26,845 nt of DNA from positions 1-26,845 of the forward strand of contig DATCOZ010000123.1 in the NCBI GenBank assembly GCA_036564345.1, given 5' to 3'. The stretch is from UBA6019 sp036564345 (GTDB lineage Bacteria; Chloroflexota; Dormibacteria; Dormibacterales; Dormibacteraceae). A program made the translations under genes and the position numbers. Shown here piece after piece: positions 1 to 8,002 of the stretch. The first letter of the stretch is position 1. Every line of letters starts with the position of its first letter. Under the pieces are notes generated by a model that was not told where the DNA came from, searched no databases, and worked only from the letters and a program-made list of their open reading frames with translations.

Positions 1-72
1 TTTCCCAGCCTCTGGGTGATCCTGCTCGGGCCGGCGGCGGTGATCGTCGCGGACGCGGTCTCGAAGAAGTGA
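1..72 (+). CDS. C-terminal end of a TadC/TadB-like type II secretion F-domain membrane protein (partial)
   Basis: Only the last 23 residues are in the window, ending at the TGA at 70-72. They read as a hydrophobic segment (FPSLWVILLGPAAVIVADA) followed by a short basic tail (SKK). This pattern, with the FPxLxVxLLGPA stretch, resembles the C-terminal membrane helix of TadC/TadB proteins, the inner-membrane platform of Tad/Flp pilus machines. The stop overlaps the GTG start of the next gene (GTGA, 69-72), so the two are translationally coupled, and the next genes are TadE and TadG types. Family assignment rests on a very short piece plus context. Any small membrane protein of the same operon remains possible. 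Confidence 0.5.
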   Translation, partial: FPSLWVILLGPAAVIVADAVSKK

Positions 73-641
73 GCCCGCGGCGCGGCTCGCGTGGCCAGGC
101 GACGGTCGAGTTCGGCATCTCGGCAACCGTGCTTCTGCTGCTTCTCGTCGGCCTGATCGACCTCGGGCGCGTCTTCTACTTCGACATCGGGTTCGTCGGC
201 GCAAGCCGTGAAGGAGCGCGCCAGGCGAGCTGGTTCGACCCCTCGAACACGACCAATCCGAACCCGTATCTGTATGACGGAGCGATCCAGGCGGCGGTCG
301 ACGCGATCCTCACGAGGTCGGGGCTGCCGGCGGGGTCGGCGCTCCAGAATCCGGGCACCACCTGCCCGAGCCCCTCTGACGGCAACACGGTCCACAACCC
401 ACCTTATGCAGACTCGGCCTACCCATCGGGAAACCTCAACCAGCCTCTTCTCTACATCTGCTACGCGAACACCCCGGGCCTGGACCTGACCTCGGCGCCG
501 ACCGACAACAGCTACAAGGGCGCCGACGTGAACGTGATCCTGGTCATGAACTTCGGCTTCGCGACGGGGTTCCTACAGGGAATCCTCGGCAGCTCGACCC
601 ACCTGGTGGCGAACACGCACATGACGGTCGGGGGCTTCTGA
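69..641 (+). CDS. TadE-like pseudopilin (first copy)
   Basis: This 190-residue protein begins with a short basic leader (MSPRRGSRG) followed by QATVEF and a hydrophobic helix at about residues 15-35. That is the classic layout of TadE/TadF pseudopilins: a Gly at -1 (G9) and Glu at +5 (E14) of the prepilin-peptidase site, then one membrane segment. The sequence GASREGARQAS after the helix is typical of TadE family proteins. The remaining roughly 130 residues form an exported domain with several Cys residues. The GTG start at 69 overlaps the previous stop by 4 bp, and the next gene begins 1 bp after its stop, so it belongs to a tight operon. It is expected to be a minor pilin or assembly factor at the inner membrane and periphery of a Tad pilus. 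Confidence 0.85.
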   Translation: MSPRRGSRGQATVEFGISATVLLLLLVGLIDLGRVFYFDIGFVGASREGARQASWFDPSNTTNPNPYLYDGAIQAAVDAILTRSGLPAGSALQNPGTTCPSPSDGNTVHNPPYADSAYPSGNLNQPLLYICYANTPGLDLTSAPTDNSYKGADVNVILVMNFGFATGFLQGILGSSTHLVANTHMTVGGF

Positions 642-642
642 G

Positions 643-1206
643 ATGGCCGCGTACCGCGGCGATCGACAGCGGCAACAACGCTCTCAGTCGATGGTCGAGT
701 TCGCCCTGATCGCACCGCTGCTTCTGTTGCTGCTGTTCGGGATCGTCGACTTCGGGCGCGTCATCTACACCTACGTGACGCTGAACCAGGCCGTCAATGA
801 GGGCGCCCGGGCGGCGGCGATAGCCTCGGCTCCGCTGCCGGCCAACGCCGGCGTAGAGGCCGCGGTGAAGGATCACGCCGTCGACGTCGTGCTCGCGAAC
901 CCGTGCCCGAACGGTCCGATCAGTTCGCTCAACCCGCCGGGGAACAGCGGCTGGATCTACATCACCGAACCAGGTTGGCCGACGGCGATCGAGCAGCTGA
1001 GCCCCACCCTCAGCAACGCACCAGGCGGGCAGACCCCTCCGACCGCCGCGACCGGCTCCTGCAGCGCCGCCGACCCCATAACCGGCCACAAACCCCTGCA
1101 GGTGACGATCGTCTACAACTTCGTGCCCTTCACGCCACTCATTCGGCAGGTGACGGCCGGCCAGATCATCATCACCGCCTCGGCCGTCTCCGAGACGGAG
1201 TACTGA
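643..1206 (+). CDS. TadE-like pseudopilin (second copy)
   Basis: This 187-residue protein has the same architecture as the gene before it: a basic leader, then QSMVEF, a hydrophobic helix of about 20 residues (ALIAPLLLLLLFGIVDFGRV) and the NEGARAAA sequence typical of TadE proteins. The Glu at +5 (E19) is kept, but the residue at the presumed -1 cleavage position is Ser14 instead of Gly. The ATG at 643 lies 1 bp after the preceding stop, and its own stop is 1 bp before the next ATG. Two adjacent TadE-type genes upstream of a TadG-type gene mirror the TadE-TadF-TadG arrangement of Tad loci, so this copy may play the TadF role. The exported C-terminal part has Cys residues that could form disulfides. 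Confidence 0.83.
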   Translation: MAAYRGDRQRQQRSQSMVEFALIAPLLLLLLFGIVDFGRVIYTYVTLNQAVNEGARAAAIASAPLPANAGVEAAVKDHAVDVVLANPCPNGPISSLNPPGNSGWIYITEPGWPTAIEQLSPTLSNAPGGQTPPTAATGSCSAADPITGHKPLQVTIVYNFVPFTPLIRQVTAGQIIITASAVSETEY

Positions 1207-1207
1207 G

Positions 1208-3475
1208 ATGGCCGGCGAGCGCAGCTGCACCCAGCGCGGCCAGGCGATCGTCCTGGTGGCGTTCATGATGGTCGTCCTACTCGGCTTCGTCGGCCTTGCC
1301 GTCGACGGGGGACGCGCCTATCTCGACCGGCGGGAGCAGCAGGCCGCGGTCGACGCCAGCGCCCTCGCCGCTGCCAACAGCTGCATGAACAACAGCAACT
1401 GCCTGAAGAACGCCTCTTTCAGCCAGGCAGAGCAGGCCGCGATCTCGATGTATGGGCTCAACCTGCGCCTGTACTCGGCGCCGACCTGCTCGGGCCTGGG
1501 ATCGCTCCTCGTCTCGTGCAGCTTTGCTGACCCGACCAACCAGAGGCTGACCATCAACGTCACCAACCGATCGGTCGCGGGAATCCTCTTCACGGCCAGT
1601 GGCAACCACAGGATCCCGGTCGCGATCATGCAGGTGCTCGGCTCCGGAACCTCGATTCCGATCGCTGCCACCGCGACGGCGGTTGCGCGCGAATTCGACA
1701 AGGGATCCGCGATTCAAACGCTGAGTCCAGCTGGCTGCGGCGGCAACAACGGGCATTCGCTGACGTTCACGGGGAGCTCGACCGCGATCCTCGACGGGGA
1801 TGTCTGGTCCAACGGGGACATCACGGACAGCAACAACGCCGCCGGCACCGTCAGCGGCAACGTGATCGACATCTGCCCCCCCATCCCGCCCTCACCGATG
1901 CCCAACTTCACGGTGAGCGGAGTCCAGACCAACGGCACGCCGCGGGCCGATCCCGGTTACGCCCGGCCGGCCCTCAACCCGACTCCCCAGACCTGGCCGT
2001 CGAGCGACCACAACGTCGATCGACAGCCTGGCACCTACAACCTGGATCCTAAACTGACCAACGCCGCCAACAACGGCTGCTTCTTCCTGGCCGCCGGCGC
2101 CTACACCTGGGGGGGCGGGTTCTCGGACAACGGCGGCTTCGTCAGCAACGAGCTGCGACCGCCCGACGAACCGAACGTGGTGGTGGCCACCAATCAGCCG
2201 AACCTGACCACCACAACAGGTGCCCGGAGCGGCACGATCACTTCGATCCCGGTCAATCCGTTAGCCGGTGACGTCATCGCCGGCTGGCCTGTTGCGCTGG
2301 GCGGCCAGACGTTCCAGGCATCCGCCACCGCGCTCGCCGGAGCGACCGCCATATCGGTCGTCAGCCAGGCCGTGACCGGGACCATCCCCGTTGGTTCATG
2401 GCTCGCCGTCCGCACCCCCGCTCAGTTCTGGGACTCGAACAGCGTGGGCTGTGCGGGCGAATTCATGCCCTACACGGTTGTCTCCTTGCCAGGTGATGCG
2501 ATCCCGGCCGCGACCTATGCCGTAGAGGTGACGTCCGTGCGCTGGGAGCCGAGCGGCTGCGGACCGCCCGCCTCACCGACCTGCCTCCTCCGCGAGAGCC
2601 CGCCTTCGATGTGCAAGACGGCCACCCTCGGCAGCAGCCAGGTCCTGAAAATCTGGGTGAGCAACGTCCCCGGGGCACGTGCCTACAACGTTTACCTGGC
2701 CCCCAGCGGGGCCTGTGACAGGGGCCCGTTCGGCTACGCCGCTCAATTCACGAACACGGTGACCGAGCAGAACGGGACCGTCTCCGGCTGTGATCCATCG
2801 CTCGTGGGCCTTACCTCACCCCCCAATCTCAACAACTGCGATCTCGGCAGCACGAGCGGCACCATCAGCGCAAGCGCTCTGGGCGCTGGCTGGGCGCCCA
2901 TCCCGAGTGCCGCCCAGGACACCGGCGGTGCACCGCCACCCGACAACGAGGAGCCTTCGATAGGTCCCACTTCGTCTGGAGTCGCCCCCGTTCTGCCCAA
3001 TGCCAACCCTCCGACCGGCAACCCGCCCCGCGGAGACCTGGCCAACGAGAACTATTGCCTGAATGCAGCCGGTAATGGTGGGATCTGCCCCGGCTCGACC
3101 ACACCGGGAGCCGTGTTCTTCTACATCCCAGGCGGTGGCAGCACCTCGGTGTGCCTCAACCTGCAGGGCGGAGGCTCCGACTACCTGTTCACCGGATACC
3201 AGTACGCCCGGATCCTGCTCTACGAACCCGGCGCCCTTCAGGCCCCACCGGCCAACACCTGTCCGAACAACGTCACCGGCGGCGCCCTCACGAGCCTGCT
3301 CGGCATCTTCTACCTACCCGGGGCCGGGATGACGATCGCGGGCAACAGCAGCTATTTCGCAACCATCGCCGGGGGCCTGATCAGTTGGACGGCGACCATC
3401 AAGGGCAGTGGTGGTGTATCCATCACCGCAGATCACAGCCTGGAATTCCCGGGCGCGGTGCAGCTCGTCCAATGA
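1208..3475 (+). CDS. TadG-like pilus assembly protein with a long exported domain
   Basis: The 755-residue product starts with a short leader (MAGERSCTQRG) and a single membrane helix (about 13-32), followed by DGGRAYLDRREQQAAVDAS. That segment is the hallmark of the Tad (TadE/TadG-like N-terminal) domain, and the Gly-Gln-Ala sequence leads into it. Unlike the two TadE genes, position +5 after the Gly is Leu and not Glu, which fits TadG proteins that are anchored and not processed. The remaining 700 residues form a large extracytoplasmic region rich in Gly, Pro, Asn and Thr with many Cys residues. This makes the protein considerably longer than common TadG proteins. Its start is 1 bp after the second TadE gene, and its TGA overlaps the ATG of the CpaF gene (ATGA, 3472-3475). 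Confidence 0.8.
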   Translation: MAGERSCTQRGQAIVLVAFMMVVLLGFVGLAVDGGRAYLDRREQQAAVDASALAAANSCMNNSNCLKNASFSQAEQAAISMYGLNLRLYSAPTCSGLGSLLVSCSFADPTNQRLTINVTNRSVAGILFTASGNHRIPVAIMQVLGSGTSIPIAATATAVAREFDKGSAIQTLSPAGCGGNNGHSLTFTGSSTAILDGDVWSNGDITDSNNAAGTVSGNVIDICPPIPPSPMPNFTVSGVQTNGTPRADPGYARPALNPTPQTWPSSDHNVDRQPGTYNLDPKLTNAANNGCFFLAAGAYTWGGGFSDNGGFVSNELRPPDEPNVVVATNQPNLTTTTGARSGTITSIPVNPLAGDVIAGWPVALGGQTFQASATALAGATAISVVSQAVTGTIPVGSWLAVRTPAQFWDSNSVGCAGEFMPYTVVSLPGDAIPAATYAVEVTSVRWEPSGCGPPASPTCLLRESPPSMCKTATLGSSQVLKIWVSNVPGARAYNVYLAPSGACDRGPFGYAAQFTNTVTEQNGTVSGCDPSLVGLTSPPNLNNCDLGSTSGTISASALGAGWAPIPSAAQDTGGAPPPDNEEPSIGPTSSGVAPVLPNANPPTGNPPRGDLANENYCLNAAGNGGICPGSTTPGAVFFYIPGGGSTSVCLNLQGGGSDYLFTGYQYARILLYEPGALQAPPANTCPNNVTGGALTSLLGIFYLPGAGMTIAGNSSYFATIAGGLISWTATIKGSGGVSITADHSLEFPGAVQLVQ

Positions 3476-4602
3476 GCGGTGATTCCGCCCGTTTCAACGG
3501 TTTGTCCGACTACCGGCTGCTCGGCCCGATCGGACCCCTGGTTGGGGACCCGAACGTGACCGAGGTGATGGTTTTGGGTCCCGAAGCGGTCTATGTCGAG
3601 GTCGGCGGGCACATCCAGCTGACCAATATCCATTTCAACGACGCGGACGAGCTGCTGCACATGATGCGGTTCATCGTCGAATCGGTCGGGCGCCGGCTGG
3701 ACGATGACAGCCCCCTCTGCGACGCCCGTCTTGGGGACGGCTCGCGGGTGCATGCGGTCATCCCGCCGATCGCGGTCGACGGACCCATGCTGACGATCCG
3801 CAAGTTCGCCCGCGACCCCTTCACGGAGGATGACCTGGTCAACTTCGGGACCTGCACCGCCGCGGGCTTCGGCTTCCTGAGGACCTGCGTGCTGGCTCGC
3901 GCCAACATCCTCATCAGCGGCGGAACCGGTACCGGCAAGACCACGCTGCTCAACGTCCTCTCGGGGTACATCCCGTCCGACGCCCGGATCGTGACCATCG
4001 AGGACGCCGCCGAGCTGCAGTTGCGCCAGCGGCACGTCGCGCGGCTCGAGGCCCGTCCGCCGGATGCCGACGGTCGCAAACAGGTCACGATCCGCGACCT
4101 CGTCATCACCTCGCTCCGGATGCGCCCTGACCGGATCGTGGTCGGCGAGGTCCGCGGTCCCGAGGCGCTCGACATGCTGCAGGCGATGAACACCGGTCAC
4201 GAGGGATCGATGACGACGCTCCACGCCAATAAACCGCGGGATGCGCTGAGCCGCCTCGAGACGATGGTGCTGATGGCCGGAGTCGAGCTCCCGATCAAGG
4301 CCATCCGGCAGCAGGTCGCAAGCTCGTTCAATGTCCTCGTCCATCTCGACCGCCTGCGCGACGGGTCGCGGCGAATCGTCGAGATCAGCGAGATAACCGG
4401 CATGGAGGACGACACCATCTCCACCCAGAGCGTGTTCCGGTTCGTTACCACCGGGATCTTGCCGGCCGGTGGAGTCCAGGGGCGGTTCGAGCCGAGCGGG
4501 CTCCGCCCACGGATCCTCGACCGGCTCCCCGCGATGGGATTGGCGACGCCGGCCGAGCTGGCCGGCCTCTTCCCGGCGCTCAGCTCGCCCGCCCGTCGAT
4601 AG
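3472..4602 (+). CDS. cpaF: CpaF/TadA-type secretion ATPase
   Basis: This hexameric-type P-loop ATPase (376 residues from the ATG at 3472) powers assembly of Tad/Flp pili at the cytoplasmic face of the membrane. Visible motifs include Walker A GGTGTGKTT (about 150-158, with K156), the Asp-box region TIEDAAEL, Walker B RIVVGEVRG and the His-box GHEGSMTTLHAN. This order is characteristic of VirB11/CpaF ATPases. The open frame continues far upstream, but the ATG at 3472 was chosen because it overlaps the tadG stop (ATGA) and the protein there starts at the usual CpaF N-terminal region (GPLVGDPNVTEVMV). At 376 residues it lacks the longer N-terminal extension of some CpaF proteins. It is the last gene of the operon and faces the convergent glycogen synthase 49 bp away. 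Confidence 0.93.
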   Translation: MSGDSARFNGLSDYRLLGPIGPLVGDPNVTEVMVLGPEAVYVEVGGHIQLTNIHFNDADELLHMMRFIVESVGRRLDDDSPLCDARLGDGSRVHAVIPPIAVDGPMLTIRKFARDPFTEDDLVNFGTCTAAGFGFLRTCVLARANILISGGTGTGKTTLLNVLSGYIPSDARIVTIEDAAELQLRQRHVARLEARPPDADGRKQVTIRDLVITSLRMRPDRIVVGEVRGPEALDMLQAMNTGHEGSMTTLHANKPRDALSRLETMVLMAGVELPIKAIRQQVASSFNVLVHLDRLRDGSRRIVEISEITGMEDDTISTQSVFRFVTTGILPAGGVQGRFEPSGLRPRILDRLPAMGLATPAELAGLFPALSSPARR

Positions 4603-4651
4603 CGCGTTTGAATCGATCGGCTGCCGTGGACTGCCGGGTGCGCGATTCCCC

Positions 4652-5827
4652 TTACAGAAGGGAGTCGTAGAGCTCGACCGTCCGGGCGGCGATGGCACGC
4701 CAGCTGAAATGTTGGACCGCGCGTGCGCGACCCGCCCTACCCATCCGGGCGGCGAGCGCCGGGTTCGCGAGGAGCTCGTCGACGCGGGTCGCCAAGGCGG
4801 TGACGAACGACTCGGGATGCCCCGCGTCGTAGTCGACGAGGTAACCCGTCTCGCCGTCCACCACGATTTCCGGGATACCGCCGACCCGCGACGCCACCAC
4901 CGCCGTCTCGCAGGCCATCGCCTCCAGGTTCACGAGGCCGAACGGCTCGTAAATCGACGGGCAGACGAAGACCGCCGCGCTCGAGTGCAGGTGGATCAGC
5001 TCCTCGAGCGGTAGGAAACGGCCGATCCAGACCAGGTTCCCACGCTGGGCACGGACACGCTCCGCCAGCGCGGCCACCTCGGCGCCGATCTCGGGCGTGT
5101 CCGGAGAGCTGGCGGCGATCACCAATTGGTAGCTCGGGTTGATCTCGAGAGCCGCGGCAAGGAGTAGGTGCAGTCCCTTCTGGCGCGTGATCCTCCCGTT
5201 GAAGAACGCATAGGGACGGTTCGGCTCAATGCCTAGCTTGGCCAGCGTCGCCTCCGATCGCTCCGGCCGGTAGACCTCGGGATCGACCCCGTTGTGGATC
5301 ACGTGGACGCGGTCTGGGTTCACCTTCGGATAGCAGGTGAGCACGTCCTGGCGCATCCCCTCCGAAACGGCGATCACGGCGTCGGCCGCCTCGAGGGCGG
5401 TCTGCTCACAGAAGGTCGACAGCGAGTAGCCACCGCCCAGCTGCTCAGCCTTCCAGGGGCGGAGCGGCTCGAGGCTGTGGCTGGTCACGACGTGCGGAAT
5501 CGACCAGGTGAGCTTCGCGAGGTGACCTCCGAAGTTTGCGTACCAGGTATGGCTGTGCACGAGATCGACGCCCTTGACAGCCGCGGCCATGGCAAGGTTG
5601 ATCGACATCGCCTGGAAGGCCGCCGACTCCGGCTTCGGATCGGACAGAGCCGCCCAGGGCTGGTGCCCGGTCACCCCCGCCTCGTCCCTCGGGGACCCCC
5701 AGCAGTGGACGGAAAGCTCGGCGAGCAGGCGCAGCTCGCGCGCCAGGTACTCGACGTGGGCGCCGGCGCCTCCGTAAACGTCGGGCGGGTATTCGCGAGT
5801 CAGCAGTGCAACTTTGTGCGCGGTCAT
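4652..5827 (-). CDS. glgA: glycogen synthase / alpha-glucan glucosyltransferase, actinobacterial GT4 type
   Basis: The 391-residue protein is a GT-B fold glycosyltransferase of family GT4. Its opening KVALLTREYPPDVYGGAGAH, the HNGVDPEVYRP loop, the phosphate-binding GRITRQKG (R212, K217) and the E-x7-E pair (E294-E302 in EPFGLVNLE) match the short glycogen synthase of Actinobacteria, as opposed to the enterobacterial GT5 GlgA. In mycobacteria the related enzyme (GlgM) makes maltose-1-phosphate from ADP-glucose, so the product here could be glycogen/alpha-glucan or maltose-1-phosphate. The length is normal for the family. No Shine-Dalgarno is evident before the ATG at 5827. No other glycogen gene is nearby. 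It diverges from the nitrilase-fold gene, with a 136-bp shared upstream region. Confidence 0.88.
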   Translation of the reverse strand: MTAHKVALLTREYPPDVYGGAGAHVEYLARELRLLAELSVHCWGSPRDEAGVTGHQPWAALSDPKPESAAFQAMSINLAMAAAVKGVDLVHSHTWYANFGGHLAKLTWSIPHVVTSHSLEPLRPWKAEQLGGGYSLSTFCEQTALEAADAVIAVSEGMRQDVLTCYPKVNPDRVHVIHNGVDPEVYRPERSEATLAKLGIEPNRPYAFFNGRITRQKGLHLLLAAALEINPSYQLVIAASSPDTPEIGAEVAALAERVRAQRGNLVWIGRFLPLEELIHLHSSAAVFVCPSIYEPFGLVNLEAMACETAVVASRVGGIPEIVVDGETGYLVDYDAGHPESFVTALATRVDELLANPALAARMGRAGRARAVQHFSWRAIAARTVELYDSLL

Positions 5828-5963
5828 AGGAATGGCAGGCCGGTCCCTTTGGCCGCGACCGTGGCTCTAGTCTGAATCAAGATTCTTTTCGGCTGGCCTC
5901 CTGAGGTTCGCGAGATACTTTCCGCACGCACGGCCTGAGATGCATTGAGGGGGCATTTGTCAA
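5828..5963. promoter_or_regulatory. shared divergent upstream region of glgA and the nitrilase-fold gene
   Basis: No open frame of note lies here. It must hold the promoters of both flanking genes. It contains a small inverted repeat GAATC-AA-GATTC at 5874-5885 near the middle, and a GAGGGGG ribosome-binding site at 5947-5953 that fixes the start of the rightward gene. No convincing -35/-10 pair could be picked by eye. Confidence 0.35.
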
Positions 5964-7031
5964 ATGGTCAGCCCATACACAGCCGTCGGCCTGATACCCA
6001 CCGTCCGAGGCATTCGCAAAAGGGAGGACATCCGGACCAACCTCGAGCACCTGGCTCACCTGGTCAAGGCCGCGTCCTGGCTATCCAGCCTCGACCTCCC
6101 GGTGCGGCTCATAGCCATCCCCGAGGGAGCCCTTCAGGGCTTCAACGACGAAGTGCTCGACCTCGACCACGTCGAGTTCGCGCGCGAGTGCGCGATCGAC
6201 ATCCCGGGCGAGGAGACCGAGGCTCTGGGCAAGCTGGCCCGCGAGTACGACGCCTACCTGATCGGGCAGGCGAAGGCGCGACACCCAGACATGAAGGACC
6301 GCTACTTCAACGTCGGGTTCATCCTCGACCCGGCCGGCGAGGTAATCCTCAAGCACTACAAGGTTTCGCCCCTCTTCCCTGTCGAACACTCCGTCTGCCC
6401 GCACGACGTGTACGACTGGTGGGTCGAGAAGTACGGCCGCAACCTGGATGCCTTCTGGCCCGTCGCGGACACCGAGATCGGACGGCTCGGGATCATGATG
6501 GCCAACGAGGGCTCCTACCCGGAGAACGCCCGGGCACTGGCCCTCAACGGCGCCGAGGTGGTCTACCGAGCGTCCTACCCGCACCCCGCCACCGGCAATG
6601 AGATGTTCGAGATCCAGAGTCGCGCCCGCGCGCTCGACAACAACCTCTACGTGGTCGCACCCAACATGGGCACCTACCACCTCTTTCCGGAGGAGGTGAC
6701 ACCGATCGACACCTTCGGTGGTCGCTCGTTCGTGATCGACTACAAGGGCAGGATCGTGGGACGCCAGGATTACGGCGGCGGGTCGACCTACGTCTCAGGG
6801 GTGATCGACATCGAAGCGCTGCGAGACCATCGCGCGAGAGCCCAGTGGGACAACTGGCTCAAGGATCTTCGCACGGAGCTGTACCAGCTCCTTTACGAGA
6901 CGCCGATCTACCCCAAGAACCTCTACCTCGACCGGGTGCCGATGAAGCATGCGGAGTACAAGGCGAAGGTGATCGAGCCCCAGATCAAGCTGATGCAAGA
7001 ACGCGGCATCTGGGTGAAACCGTCCCGCTAG
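5964..7031 (+). CDS. nitrilase-superfamily (carbon-nitrogen hydrolase fold) protein lacking the catalytic Cys
   Basis: The 355-residue protein has the nitrilase-superfamily fold. The first catalytic residue is Glu54 (IPEGALQGF), and Lys133 sits in HYKVSP as expected. The nucleophile region reads LGIMMANEGSYPE, where active amidases and nitrilases have the pattern GxxICxDGxxPE. Aligning GSYPE puts Ala180 (GCC at 6501-6503) exactly where the nucleophilic Cys should be. Downstream conserved features such as ARALALNGAEV and the RARALDNNLYVVAPN segment are intact, so the gene does not look decayed. The family normally hydrolyses amides or nitriles in the cytosol. Without the Cys, this protein is predicted to be non-hydrolytic or to use other chemistry. 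The RBS GAGGGGG lies 10 nt before the ATG. The gene is monocistronic and ends at a strong stem-loop. Confidence 0.82.
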   Translation: MVSPYTAVGLIPTVRGIRKREDIRTNLEHLAHLVKAASWLSSLDLPVRLIAIPEGALQGFNDEVLDLDHVEFARECAIDIPGEETEALGKLAREYDAYLIGQAKARHPDMKDRYFNVGFILDPAGEVILKHYKVSPLFPVEHSVCPHDVYDWWVEKYGRNLDAFWPVADTEIGRLGIMMANEGSYPENARALALNGAEVVYRASYPHPATGNEMFEIQSRARALDNNLYVVAPNMGTYHLFPEEVTPIDTFGGRSFVIDYKGRIVGRQDYGGGSTYVSGVIDIEALRDHRARAQWDNWLKDLRTELYQLLYETPIYPKNLYLDRVPMKHAEYKAKVIEPQIKLMQERGIWVKPSR

Positions 7032-7035
7032 CGAT

Positions 7036-7070
7036 GGTGGGGCGGCCGCTCTCATGGCGGCCGCCCCACC
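7036..7070. terminator. bidirectional stem-loop between convergent genes
   Basis: A perfect inverted repeat has 14-bp arms (GGTGGGGCGGCCGC at 7036-7049 and its complement at 7057-7070) and a 7-nt loop. It lies 5 bp after the stop of the nitrilase-fold gene and 12 bp before the stop of the opposing membrane-protein gene, so it can serve both. There is no T-run on either side, so classic intrinsic termination is not certain. Confidence 0.7.
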
Positions 7071-7082
7071 GATGTCGCCGCT

Positions 7083-7817
7083 TCAGGCCTGGGCCGTCAC
7101 CGTGGATGGAGCGGTGCGAACCGGCCGCTCGGGCAGCGAATCCCAATCGGCGTCGCTCATCGTGAGGATCCTCCAGCCGATCGCCGCGAAGCCGAGGACG
7201 AAGCCCGTATCCGAGACGGCGGAGAGGATTGCCGAACCGATCGGTGTCGCGTCGAGTCCGAGCATTCCGCCGGCCACGTCGACTACGATTCCGCCGGCCG
7301 CGACGAGGCCGGCCCAGCGATAGCCGAAGCCGGAGCGCCAGACCGCGACGCCAAGCAGGACCATGCCGACAGCGAACAGGTCGTGGCTCAAAGGGATGGG
7401 AAGCCCGACGGGATCCTGGAAGGAGCGCTCGATGATGGCGGTCGCCGTCCTGGGGTCGACACCCGGCACGGTCATCATGTAGATCGCCAGCTGCAGTCCG
7501 AAGAGGGCGATGCCGGACACCGCGTTGCCGACCATGGCCAGCACGGCTCCGACGTGTGCCAGCACCACGCCGGTGGTTCGGACCACGTGAAGGGCGGCGA
7601 GGATGGCGGCGATGAAGAGGATGCCTGCTGCCAGGCCGAGATAGGCATAGAGGGCCAGCCTGTCGTGGTAGCGCACGCCATTCGAGATCATGGCGGCCGG
7701 GCTGTCTCCGGAAGGCGGTCCGGTGATCTCGACGAAGGCGAAAAGAAGCGGGGCGGCGATCAGGGAGATGCCTCCCAGTGTCCGGCGAAAGTTCGCGGCG
7801 TTCCAGATCTTCAACAT
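7083..7817 (-). CDS. polytopic membrane protein of unknown function
   Basis: I do not recognise a named family. The 244-residue product shows about six hydrophobic segments, for example LGGISLIAAPLLFAFVEIT near the start, LYAYLGLAAGILFIAAILAAL, and DTGFVLGFAAIGWRIL near the end, with a short polar C-terminus. The start at 7817 was chosen because GGAGGA sits about 8 nt upstream of this ATG. The open frame extends 27 codons further, but that extension is Gly/Ala/Pro rich and has no ribosome-binding site. It diverges from the sensor kinase/response regulator genes and shares a 185-bp upstream region with them, so it may be a regulatory target of that pair. This is inferred from position only. 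Confidence 0.72.
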   Translation of the reverse strand: MLKIWNAANFRRTLGGISLIAAPLLFAFVEITGPPSGDSPAAMISNGVRYHDRLALYAYLGLAAGILFIAAILAALHVVRTTGVVLAHVGAVLAMVGNAVSGIALFGLQLAIYMMTVPGVDPRTATAIIERSFQDPVGLPIPLSHDLFAVGMVLLGVAVWRSGFGYRWAGLVAAGGIVVDVAGGMLGLDATPIGSAILSAVSDTGFVLGFAAIGWRILTMSDADWDSLPERPVRTAPSTVTAQA

Positions 7818-7926
7818 GTGACGTCCTCCTCGGTTGTGATGGCTTGGCGGCGCGGCTGCTCCGCCTCTCATCCCGCAAGCTAGGGCCGGCCGGCCCACCC
7901 TCCCACCCGGCTGGGCTCAAAACCGG

Positions 7927-7954
7927 TTGCGGCCCTAATTGCGGTTTTCCGCAA
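7927..7954. promoter_or_regulatory. TTGCGG repeat cluster with inverted repeat, putative operator
   Basis: In the 185-bp region between the divergent membrane-protein gene and sensor-kinase gene, TTGCGG occurs at 7927-7932 and 7939-7944, 12 bp apart. The second copy forms an inverted repeat with CCGCAA at 7949-7954 across TTTT. Directly repeated plus inverted half-sites between divergent genes suggest a regulator-binding site, possibly for the adjacent LuxR-type response regulator. No binding evidence exists here. Confidence 0.4.
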
Positions 7955-8002
7955 GTGCTTTTCCGGTGGCCCTCCGCGACAGCGGCGCTGGGAAGCGGGA
8001 AT

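Noticed and set aside
3151..3471. An N-terminal extension of cpaF reaching back into tadG
   Set aside because: The extra residues are Arg/Pro-rich out-of-phase translation of tadG, and the ATG at 3472 overlaps the tadG stop in a standard coupled arrangement.
3433..4698. A 421-codon frame antisense to cpaF
   Set aside because: It is low in recognisable motifs and lies over intact Walker A and B and His-box coding on the other strand. It is a codon-bias shadow.
7083..7898. The longer start of the membrane protein at 7898
   Set aside because: The added 27 residues are not hydrophobic or conserved-looking, and the ATG at 7817 has a GGAGGA site at good spacing.
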